Positions 1 to 4,742 of a stretch of DNA of 5,155 nucleotides are shown here, piece after piece (position 1 is the stretch's first letter; each line of letters begins with the position of its first letter). The position numbers and the translations under genes were made by a program. The notes beneath the pieces were generated by a model. The model saw only the letters and a list, made by a program, of their open reading frames with translations, searched no databases and had not been told where the DNA came from. The stretch is from the NCBI GenBank assembly GCA_026417675.1, contig JAOACV010000239.1, positions 1-5,155 of the forward strand, read 5' to 3'. Origin of the DNA: Verrucomicrobiia bacterium (GTDB lineage: Bacteria; Verrucomicrobiota; Verrucomicrobiia; CAIQCK01).

Positions 1-456
1 CTGTTGTTGGGCCACGCTGAAACGGCTGACCGGCACGCCCATCGGCACGTCGAGGTTCAGCGAGTGGAACACAGCGGCGGCGCGCTCGCGCATTTCGGCG
101 AACCTCACGAAGCCGAGACGGCTCGGGAAACGACCGAGGAAGACGTTTTCCTCGGCGCTTAAGGTTGGCACCAGGTTGAATTCCTGATGTATGACGCTGA
201 TCCCCAAGGCTCGCGCGTCGTGCGGTCGAGCAATGGCGACGGGCCGTCCGTTGAGGAAAATGTCGCCGGCGCTGCGGCAGACGGCGCCGCCGAGGATCTT
301 GATGAGCGTGGACTTGCCGGCGCCGTTTTCGCCGCAGAGGGCGTGAACCTCGCCGGCGCGGAGATTGAAGTGGACGCCGCGCAGCACGCGCACGACGCCA
401 TAGTCCTTGGAGATGTTGCGCATCTCCAGCAGGGGGGATTCCGGATTCGCGGTCAT
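1..456 (-). CDS. Sugar ABC transporter ATP-binding protein, RbsA/MglA/XylG type (partial, 3' end outside window)
   Basis: This is the N-terminal 152 residues of the cytoplasmic ATPase of a carbohydrate importer, which would power sugar uptake with a permease and a binding protein not seen here. The reading frame is open to the window edge. Visible in it are a Walker A motif GENGAGKST at residues 42-50, a Q-loop HQEFNLVPTLS around residue 91, and the segment AEENVFLGR typical of the RbsA/MglA family. The frame is cut inside the degenerate signature SVAQQQ (about 147-152), which in this family reads SVxQQQMVEIAKAL rather than the usual LSGGQ. Family members are about 500 residues with two fused nucleotide-binding domains, so roughly two thirds is missing. 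The ATG at 456-454 has GGTGG three bases upstream. The 288-base gap to the SIS gene suggests a separate transcription start. The transported sugar cannot be told from this fragment; ribose, galactose and xylose types look alike here. Confidence 0.93.
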   Translation of the reverse strand, partial: MTANPESPLLEMRNISKDYGVVRVLRGVHFNLRAGEVHALCGENGAGKSTLIKILGGAVCRSAGDIFLNGRPVAIARPHDARALGISVIHQEFNLVPTLSAEENVFLGRFPSRLGFVRFAEMRERAAAVFHSLNLDVPMGVPVSRFSVAQQQ

Positions 457-546
457 CGTCCACCGCAGACCATAAAGAACGGGCTGGGCGTTTGGAAGCA
501 AAAGCTAGCGCGGCCGGTTGGGACACGGCGCGAGCCGGAGCGCGAC

Positions 547-560
547 CAACGGAGCCGTTG
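547..560. promoter_or_regulatory. Operator-like palindrome upstream of the sugar ABC gene
   Basis: CAACGG-AG-CCGTTG is a perfect 6-bp inverted repeat with a two-base centre, lying about 90 bases upstream of the ABC ATPase start. A compact dyad of this size is the usual shape of a LacI-family or similar operator, and such regulators commonly control sugar importers. No regulator gene is in the window and the centre is AG rather than the CG typical of LacI-family sites, so a chance palindrome in GC-rich DNA remains quite possible. Confidence 0.22.
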
Positions 561-648
561 TCCACCGGCGGTCCAGCGGGCGGCGTTGCCATACACGCGC
601 GGGGCGCAGGCCAATCCGCACAGGGATTCGCACGGTCACCGAACGCTG

Positions 649-681
649 AACTGTCACCGGAATCTGCATAATCCGGCAGTT
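649..681. repeat. Bulged 10-bp inverted repeat (hairpin)
   Basis: AACTG-tca-CCGGA, a ten-base loop, then TCCGG-CAGTT. The two 5-bp helices stack, separated only by a 3-base bulge on one side. It lies downstream of the SIS gene on the minus strand and has no T run after it in either direction, so it is not a standard intrinsic terminator. It could be an mRNA-stabilising hairpin, part of a leader RNA, or chance. Confidence 0.4.
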
Positions 682-687
682 AGACTG

Positions 688-702
688 CGGAGCCTACCTC
701 CG
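688..702. repeat. Small inverted repeat CGGAG/CTCCG
   Basis: A 5-bp perfect stem with a 5-base loop, extendable by two G-T wobbles. It sits between the larger hairpins at 649-681 and 725-744. It is weak alone and is listed because three hairpins follow one another within 100 bases. Confidence 0.3.
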
Positions 703-724
703 TGTTCAAACCGAATGCCTGACA

Positions 725-744
725 GACCGACAGCAGGATCGGTC
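725..744 (-). terminator. Hairpin directly after the SIS gene stop codon
   Basis: GACCGA and TCGGTC form a perfect 6-bp stem with an 8-base loop, starting at the base right after the TAG stop at 747-745. The position fits a transcript 3'-end structure. There is no T run downstream on the minus strand, so intrinsic termination would be weak. It may instead protect the mRNA end or act with Rho. Confidence 0.35.
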
Positions 745-1305
745 CTACAGCTTCGGGTTCTCCATGAACGCGTAGCAGAGGATGTGGGTGATGATGAAGA
801 AGCAGTCTTCCAGCCGTCCGTAGTGGATGCTAGGGATGGGCACAAACAAGTCGCTGGCGGCGCGCAACGGCGTGGCGCCATCCTTGCCGAGGCCGAGGGT
901 GCGGAGGCCGTTTTGGCGCGCCCATTGCATCGCCAGGACGACGTTCCTGCTGGTGCCGGAGCAGCTCATGCCGATGACCACGTCGCCGCGCTCGGCGAAG
1001 TTCTTCAGTTGCTCGAGGAACACCACGTCGTAGCTGATGTCGTTGGCCAGCGCGGTGATCCACGGGACCGAGTCGGTGAGCGTGACGATCTTGAACCGCT
1101 TGGGCCGGTCGAGCGAGGCGCCTTTGCCGATGTCCACGACCATCTGGCTGGCAATAGCGGCCGAGCCGCCGTTGCCGATGACAAAAACGCGCCGGTCGCG
1201 GTCGCGGGCCTCGCGGAGCATCGCGATGCCTTGTTCAATGGCGTGGCTGTCGAGACGCGCGAGGACTTCGCGCAAATCATTCAGGTAATCGCTGCTGAAA
1301 CTCAT
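745..1305 (-). CDS. SIS-domain protein, GmhA-like (sedoheptulose 7-phosphate isomerase-related)
   Basis: A 186-residue single SIS domain, close to the usual GmhA length of about 192. The family binds phosphosugars in the cytoplasm; GmhA converts sedoheptulose 7-phosphate to heptose 7-phosphate. Visible are GNGGSA at 44-49, AND at about 87-89, the phosphate-binding loop MSCSGTSRNV at 113-122 (ISTSGNSxNV in GmhA), and RLEDCFFIITHILC at 164-177 (RIQExHIxxIHIL in GmhA). Aligned from memory to E. coli GmhA, metal ligands His61, Glu65 and Gln172 become Gln54, Asp58 and Glu166, while His180 is kept as His174. Substrate and even isomerase activity are therefore uncertain. The ATG at 1305-1303 is chosen because the frame extended to a TTG at 1395 would run 71 bases into the upstream FolB-like gene; the ATG leaves a 19-base gap and the sequence after it starts like the family. 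No Shine-Dalgarno is visible, so translational coupling is likely. Confidence 0.88.
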   Translation of the reverse strand: MSFSSDYLNDLREVLARLDSHAIEQGIAMLREARDRDRRVFVIGNGGSAAIASQMVVDIGKGASLDRPKRFKIVTLTDSVPWITALANDISYDVVFLEQLKNFAERGDVVIGMSCSGTSRNVVLAMQWARQNGLRTLGLGKDGATPLRAASDLFVPIPSIHYGRLEDCFFIITHILCYAFMENPKL

Positions 1306-1324
1306 GGAGGAGGCGAGAGCTTGG

Positions 1325-1726
1325 TTACGGCCGCCGTCGCGCGAGATGCACCGCGACATAGGCGGTGTCGGGCAGGACGAACTTGCGGATTTCAACCGAC
1401 ACGTGGGTCAGGCGGAAGTTGGAATGGACGCATTGGATGATGTCGCCGGCCATCGCTTCAATCAGCCGCCAGCTTTTCTCCAGGACGAGCTGTTTGACCT
1501 TTTCACACACGCGCTGGTAATCAATGGTGTGCACGAGCTGGTCGGTCCGCGCGGCCATGCTAAGGTCGCGGTTCATCTCCAGGGTCACGAGCAGCTTCTG
1601 CCGCTGCGCGCGTTCCTCGTTGGTGACGCCGACGTGACACCATACTTCGAGGTCTTTGATGACAATGCTGTCTTCAAACACCTCGACAGGCGCGGCACCG
1701 GGTCTGACTTCACGTGATACAAGCAT
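1325..1726 (-). CDS. folB: FolB-like dihydroneopterin aldolase
   Basis: A 133-residue protein of the FolB/DHNA fold. The reference enzyme splits 7,8-dihydroneopterin into 6-hydroxymethyl-dihydropterin and glycolaldehyde in cytoplasmic folate synthesis, usually as an octamer. The pattern fits: IKDLEVWCHVGVTNEER at about 23-39 with Glu38 at the catalytic position (Glu22 in S. aureus), Gln43, TIDY with Tyr70, RLIEAMA with the pterin-anchoring Glu90, and IRK with Lys115 at the catalytic lysine position. The residue after this lysine is Phe, where many members have Pro. The protein is 10-15 residues longer at the N terminus than usual, so an internal start is possible, but ATG 1726 has GGAAG three bases upstream. 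No folK, folP or folE is adjacent; the neighbours are a HAD hydrolase and a SIS protein. It may therefore act on another substrate. FolX-type epimerase activity is an alternative. Confidence 0.85.
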   Translation of the reverse strand: MLVSREVRPGAAPVEVFEDSIVIKDLEVWCHVGVTNEERAQRQKLLVTLEMNRDLSMAARTDQLVHTIDYQRVCEKVKQLVLEKSWRLIEAMAGDIIQCVHSNFRLTHVSVEIRKFVLPDTAYVAVHLARRRP

Positions 1727-1748
1727 ACGCTTCCAGCAAGAGATGCGT

Positions 1749-1803
1749 GATTTTCGTCGCGCGGAAGCTTAGAAGCATCCGTCGGCGAAAGCCAACGAAA
1801 ATC
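1749..1803. repeat. 9-bp perfect inverted repeat between the HAD and FolB-like genes
   Basis: GATTTTCGT at 1749-1757 and ACGAAAATC at 1795-1803 are exact reverse complements separated by 37 bases. The right arm begins one base beyond the HAD gene stop codon on the minus strand. The arms are AT-richer than the surroundings. It could fold as a long-loop hairpin in the polycistronic transcript, serve as a processing signal, or be a paired protein-binding site. No T run follows it on the minus strand, so it is probably not a terminator. Confidence 0.4.
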
Positions 1804-1804
1804 T

Positions 1805-2443
1805 TCAAGCCTGCTCGAACAGCCGCCGCAGCTCGCCGAGATGTTCGACGATCAGATCGGGATGGGCAGGGCGCAGTTTCTCCAAGGTATCGAATCCGGT
1901 AAGCACCGCACAGGACTTGACCCCGCCGTGGCGGGCGGTCTCCACGTCATGCACCATGTCGCCGACGTAGAGTGTGCGGGTCGGATCAAGGCGGTGGCTC
2001 TGAAGAATCCGATGAATTTCCTCCGTCTTGTCCATAATGCCGACGTAGGCGCCTTCGTAGAAGTGATTGATCCCCGTCCGCGCGCAGAGCCGTTCGAAGA
2101 CCACAGGGTCCATCGTCGAGAGCACGAACATCCGCAGCCCGCGCTGTCGGGCGAAATCAAGGAACTCCCGCGCGTGCGGCAGCAGGTCCACCTCGTCTTG
2201 GATGGCGTTGAACCTCTCGAAGTAGTAGCGGTCAATTTCCTCCAGCGTTTGCGTCGGCAGGTAGCGCCGATAGAACGGCATGAACGGCAGGCAAAACTCC
2301 TCGCGAAACTTCTCCTTGGAGATTGGCGCGACGCCGAACTTCTGGAAGCAGTAGTTCGTTGCTTCCCACACGGCGCGCAGGTCATCCACGATCGTGCCCG
2401 ACCAATCGAGGATGAGCGCTTCGATGTTCCTCAGGTCAACCAT
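1805..2443 (-). CDS. HAD-superfamily hydrolase with DWSGT motif
   Basis: A 212-residue cytoplasmic HAD protein with an alpha-helical cap (about 25-90), similar in size to phosphoglycolate phosphatase-type enzymes. Motif I is LILDWSGTIVDD with nucleophile Asp13; motif II is Ser109 in FVLST; motif III is Lys139 in MDKTEE; motif IV is GDMVHD with Asp162 and Asp166. The general acid/base Asp normally two residues after the nucleophile is Ser15. Phosphonoacetaldehyde hydrolase also lacks it (DWAGT), but its Schiff-base lysine context in the cap is not seen here, so I do not call it PhnX. It may be a slow or specialised phosphatase, a phosphotransferase, or an enzyme on a non-standard phosphorylated substrate. 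ATG 2443 is preferred over a TTG at 2488 because the family begins close to the first beta strand; neither has a Shine-Dalgarno. It lies 78 bases upstream of the FolB-like gene and is probably in one operon with it. Confidence 0.87.
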   Translation of the reverse strand: MVDLRNIEALILDWSGTIVDDLRAVWEATNYCFQKFGVAPISKEKFREEFCLPFMPFYRRYLPTQTLEEIDRYYFERFNAIQDEVDLLPHAREFLDFARQRGLRMFVLSTMDPVVFERLCARTGINHFYEGAYVGIMDKTEEIHRILQSHRLDPTRTLYVGDMVHDVETARHGGVKSCAVLTGFDTLEKLRPAHPDLIVEHLGELRRLFEQA

Positions 2444-2522
2444 GCGGCGATGACGATAGTCGCCGAATCGCAGGAAGCAAAACGGCAATCGCGCGCTTCA
2501 CCCGCTTTTCAGCCGGAACGCG

Positions 2523-2571
2523 TTCGCAAAAAGGCGATTCACTTGGAACTTCGCAACGGCCGCGGATTCAC
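2523..2571. repeat. Imperfect direct repeat pair TTCGCAA-n-GATTCAC
   Basis: The two blocks TTCGCAA and GATTCAC occur twice, at 2523-2542 (6 bases between blocks) and 2550-2571 (8 bases between). The second copy overlaps the stop codon of the oxidoreductase gene. This could be a small local duplication or a tandem binding site ahead of the HAD gene. With degenerate spacing it may be chance. Confidence 0.3.
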
Positions 2572-3929
2572 ACCTCTCGCCACTGGCCCTGAATCGGCAC
2601 GGGGAATTGGCCGTTTGCGTCAGCCTTTACCGGCGGCGGGCTGTTCTCGTTCAGGGCGTCGTAGTTCTCGCAGAACTGGAACGTGGAGTTCATGATTTGG
2701 TCCCACGTGACGATCTGTCCGGTGTGGCAGGCGGCCCGGCCCATGAGCGTGGTCAGGTCGGAATAGACGGCTCGCTTGCACTCGTTGTGCGGCAGGTCGT
2801 TGCGGATGCTGGTAATAAAGTCGTTCCATTCGTATTGCCACGGACTGTGCGTGTCGGGGGTGGGCGTCCATGCAATGTTGTCGGGGGTGGTCCGCTGGTC
2901 TTTGAAGCGGTGCACGGTCGGCGCATGGACGTTGCCGGAGAACTGCGCGGCGCACTTGGTGCCGTGGATGTAGGTGGCAAAGTCGCTGCGGGCCTTGTTG
3001 ATTCGGTAGAACCCGCAAAACGCCTTCGTGCCGTCGGCGAAGGTGTATTCGATGGAGTAGTTGTCGAGGTTCTGGCCGCGGTCGGTGCTGTTGGCCACGC
3101 GGCCCGCCATGCCGACGGCGGAGACCGGCCAGGCGTCCTTGATCCAGCAACATTCGTCTATCTGGTGGATCAGATAGTCCACCATGTGGCCCGAACCAAT
3201 CCAGTAGAGATGGATGCGGCCAAACTGGAGCTGATCCATGAGGTTGTTGGACTTTTCGCCCTGATTGGTGAGCCAGCTCGCGCCGCCGAGACGGTTGGCG
3301 CGGATCAAGGGAATCTCGCCCAGCACGCCATCACGGACTTGCTGGATCAACGCCTGGCGGGCTGGCGAATGACGGCACTGCAGACCGGCGGCGATCTTTA
3401 CGCCCTTCTTCTGCGCTTCCTCGCCAGCGCGGAGCAAGCGGTGCAGGCCGCCCGGATCGGACGCGAACGGTTTCTCCATGAAGACGTTGATGCCTTTCTT
3501 GACGGCATACTCGACGTGCGTGGGCCGAATGTAGGCGCGTGTGGTGCACATGGCGATGTCGCCGGGCCGTAGCGTGTCAATCGCCTTCTTGTAGGCGTCA
3601 AAACCGAGGAACTTTCGGTCGTCGGCCACGGCGATTTTGTCGCCGAACTTCTGCTTGAGCGAGTCGTGAACCTTGGTCAAGGCGGCTTCCCTCAGATCAG
3701 CCATCGCATGGAGCTTGATCGGCCCGTAGTTTTGGACTCCGAGGGCGTCTGCGACGGCACCGCTGCCGCGGTTGCCGCAGCCGATGAGGGCGAGGCGAAT
3801 CGTTTGGTCGTCAGCCGCGTGAACAGCGGGCAGCTTGCCACGCAGGACGCTGGCGCCCGCAGCGAACGCGCTGGTTTGCCGGATGAACTGACGGCGGGTG
3901 GACTGGGCTGTAAGGTCGGTTCGATTCAT
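2568..3929 (-). CDS. Tat-exported Gfo/Idh/MocA-family oxidoreductase
   Basis: A 453-residue NAD(P)-dependent sugar or polyol oxidoreductase of the Gfo/Idh/MocA family. The N terminus carries a twin-arginine signal: TRRQFIRQ at 11-18, a hydrophobic stretch at 19-30, and a likely cleavage after AVHA at about residue 38, so the protein should be exported already folded with its cofactor. The Rossmann fold follows with RLALIGCGNRGSG at 45-57, then MEKPF at 151-155 (the EKP motif) and DYLIHQID at 251-258 with Asp251 and His255 as likely catalytic residues. The C-terminal domain ends in a tail around residues 410-453 (TWDQIMNSTFQFCENYDALN and after) of the kind common in Planctomycetes and Verrucomicrobia. 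The substrate cannot be told from sequence; these phyla have many paralogues, often linked to glycan breakdown. The start ATG at 3929-3927 lacks a clear Shine-Dalgarno. A gap of 124 bases separates it from the HAD gene, so co-transcription is possible but unproven. Confidence 0.93.
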   Translation of the reverse strand: MNRTDLTAQSTRRQFIRQTSAFAAGASVLRGKLPAVHAADDQTIRLALIGCGNRGSGAVADALGVQNYGPIKLHAMADLREAALTKVHDSLKQKFGDKIAVADDRKFLGFDAYKKAIDTLRPGDIAMCTTRAYIRPTHVEYAVKKGINVFMEKPFASDPGGLHRLLRAGEEAQKKGVKIAAGLQCRHSPARQALIQQVRDGVLGEIPLIRANRLGGASWLTNQGEKSNNLMDQLQFGRIHLYWIGSGHMVDYLIHQIDECCWIKDAWPVSAVGMAGRVANSTDRGQNLDNYSIEYTFADGTKAFCGFYRINKARSDFATYIHGTKCAAQFSGNVHAPTVHRFKDQRTTPDNIAWTPTPDTHSPWQYEWNDFITSIRNDLPHNECKRAVYSDLTTLMGRAACHTGQIVTWDQIMNSTFQFCENYDALNENSPPPVKADANGQFPVPIQGQWREV

Positions 3930-3980
3930 AGATGTTCAATTCTGGGTTGACGATGACCGGTTCAGTAGCGCGATGACATG

Positions 3981-4013
3981 CCTTGTATCAGTTCGGGAAT
4001 TCAGGATGCAAGG
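3981..4013. promoter_or_regulatory. Imperfect 9-bp dyad in the divergent intergenic region
   Basis: CCTTGTATC and GATGCAAGG pair over nine positions (one G-T wobble) around a 15-base spacer containing GAATTC. It lies 52 bases upstream of the oxidoreductase start and about 175 bases upstream of the zinc-ribbon gene. On the plus strand it is followed by TCTTTT. It could be an operator controlling the oxidoreductase, a leader hairpin, or the end of a short plus-strand transcript. Confidence 0.35.
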
Positions 4014-4071
4014 TCTTTTGCAGGGGACCGACAGGCCGTGGGCGATGTCCAAAATCGTTCCGAAGCGCGCA

Positions 4072-4103
4072 TTGACCTTGCCCGGCAAACGTGCCAGTAT
4101 AAA
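4072..4103 (+). promoter_or_regulatory. Possible promoter for the zinc-ribbon gene
   Basis: TTGACC at 4072-4077 resembles a -35 box and TATAAA at 4098-4103 a -10 box, about 85 bases before the zinc-ribbon start. The spacing is 20 bases, longer than the usual 16-18, which weakens the call; the -10-like element alone is the better part. The surroundings are GC-rich, so the AT-rich box stands out. Confidence 0.3.
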
Positions 4104-4188
4104 ACCGTCGTGGGAATCTGCGACAGGAAACGACCCTCGGCGCACCGTGGCGTTGACTTCGCGGCATCCTCCGGAGAACTGATCGGCC

Positions 4189-4644
4189 ATGAAACTGACC
4201 TTCTACTGCCAGAGTTGCAGCCAAAAACTGAACGTCGGTTACTCGCAGATCGGCACAATCGTGCGCTGCCCGGCCTGCGACATGGCTCAACCTGTCTCCA
4301 TTCCGCTGGCTAGGCGTTATCAGAGCCTTCGGGCGGCGGCGGTGACGCTTCAGGTCGTTGGCGTTGTCGTGGCGCTGGCGCTGTGCGGACTGGTGTTTAT
4401 GCTGATGGCTAGGTATCAGCTTTGGAGCGCCCAGCAATTCATCAAGGGCCTGGTAGTCCTTGGTTTGGGACTGTCTGCAGCGTTCGCCACAGGCATTCTG
4501 ACTTATGCGGCCGGCGAGGTGCTTCGGTTGCTGGTGGACCTTGAGAATAATGCCCGCTCGACCCGCTTGCATCTGGAGATGATGCGCGCCGAGCAACGGC
4601 CACCGGCACCGGTCACGGAGGTTCCGCAACAACCGACCCCGTGA
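4189..4644 (+). CDS. Small membrane protein with N-terminal zinc ribbon, unknown function
   Basis: A 151-residue protein I do not recognise as a named family. Residues 7-30 form a zinc-ribbon pattern, C7-x2-C10-x16-C27-x2-C30, of the kind seen at the start of many MJ0042-like and other small bacterial membrane proteins. Two hydrophobic segments follow, about 52-74 and 84-107, joined by a short loop, so both ends should lie on the same side of the membrane, most likely the cytoplasm because the cysteines are intended for zinc. The tail (about 110-151) is charged, then rich in Pro and Gln. GGAG lies 12 bases before the ATG, too far for a good Shine-Dalgarno. It is co-directional with the proline-rich gene 98 bases downstream. 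A role as a membrane-anchored regulator or in an envelope complex would be guesswork. Confidence 0.8.
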   Translation: MKLTFYCQSCSQKLNVGYSQIGTIVRCPACDMAQPVSIPLARRYQSLRAAAVTLQVVGVVVALALCGLVFMLMARYQLWSAQQFIKGLVVLGLGLSAAFATGILTYAAGEVLRLLVDLENNARSTRLHLEMMRAEQRPPAPVTEVPQQPTP

Positions 4645-4650
4645 TTTTTT
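4613..4650 (+). terminator. Intrinsic terminator overlapping the end of the zinc-ribbon gene
   Basis: TCACGG at 4613-4618 pairs with CCGTGA at 4639-4644, and inside it GGTT (4620-4623) pairs with AACC (4631-4634) around a 7-base loop. The outer arm includes the TGA stop codon, and six T follow directly (4645-4650). This has the expected shape of a Rho-independent terminator, though the stem has an asymmetric internal loop. It would separate transcription of the two plus-strand genes or attenuate it. Confidence 0.5.
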
Positions 4651-4693
4651 CGCTCAAGGCTTCTTGGCAGTTCACCAAACGGACCATTGGAGA

Positions 4694-4727
4694 GTGCCGA
4701 AAATAGGTTTCGGTTTTCTCTCGGCAC
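4694..4727 (+). promoter_or_regulatory. Two mutually exclusive hairpins before the proline-rich gene
   Basis: CCGAAA (4697-4702) pairs with TTTCGG (4708-4713) over a 5-base loop and is followed by TTTTCTCT, a terminator-like arrangement. The overlapping arm GTGCCGA (4694-4700) is instead a perfect 7-bp complement of TCGGCAC (4721-4727), which lies after the T run. Forming the outer stem would prevent the inner terminator-like one. The element ends 15 bases before the ATG of the proline-rich gene, so it could act as an attenuator or a translation switch, or simply be a second terminator with a fortuitous outer pairing. Confidence 0.42.
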
Positions 4728-4742
4728 GCACAAGATGACGCG

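Larger units (their letters stand above)
457..744. other. 288-base intergenic region rich in inverted repeats, no gene seen
   Basis: No coding frame here looks real, and I find no tRNA or known riboswitch motif. The stretch separates the SIS gene stop (745) from the ABC gene start (456), both on the minus strand, so it would be the 3' flank of one and the leader or promoter region of the other. It contains at least five inverted repeats: CAACGG/CCGTTG at 547-560, AATCC/GGATT at 613-628, a bulged 10-bp stem at 649-681, CGGAG/CTCCG at 688-702, and GACCGA/TCGGTC at 725-744. None is followed by a clear T run on the minus strand. No convincing sigma-70 promoter was found by eye. Confidence 0.6.

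Noticed and set aside
471..512. Sigma-70 promoter for the ABC gene (TTGCTT ... TTTATG, minus strand)
   Set aside because: The spacing is 19 bases and both boxes match poorly; it cannot be supported by eye.
605..645. tRNA-like T-arm (GTGCGAATCCC on the minus strand)
   Set aside because: There is no TTC in the loop, no matching acceptor stem and no anticodon arm.
1306..1395. Longer SIS protein starting at TTG 1395
   Set aside because: It would overlap the FolB-like gene by 71 bases and add 30 residues with no family counterpart; ATG 1305 fits better.
187..1440. Plus-strand open frame of 417 codons
   Set aside because: It runs antisense across the ABC, SIS and FolB-like genes, which have clear family motifs. 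Its translation is low-complexity Ala/Gly/Arg/Val, as expected from a GC-rich shadow frame.
1805..2443. Phosphonoacetaldehyde hydrolase (phnX) call for the HAD gene
   Set aside because: Only the missing +2 Asp is shared; I see no PhnX-type cap lysine context, and no phosphonate genes are nearby.
2444..2488. Longer HAD protein starting at TTG 2488
   Set aside because: The extra 15 residues precede the first beta strand without a Shine-Dalgarno; ATG 2443 matches the family.
1841..2695. Plus-strand open frame of 284 codons
   Set aside because: It is antisense to the HAD gene and the end of the oxidoreductase gene, with no recognisable motif.
2607..3572. Plus-strand open frame of 321 codons
   Set aside because: It is antisense to the oxidoreductase, whose Tat signal, Rossmann and EKP motifs are unambiguous.
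3988..4632. Minus-strand open frame of 214 codons
   Set aside because: It is antisense to the zinc-ribbon gene and the divergent intergenic region; composition is His/Gln/Arg-rich with no motif.
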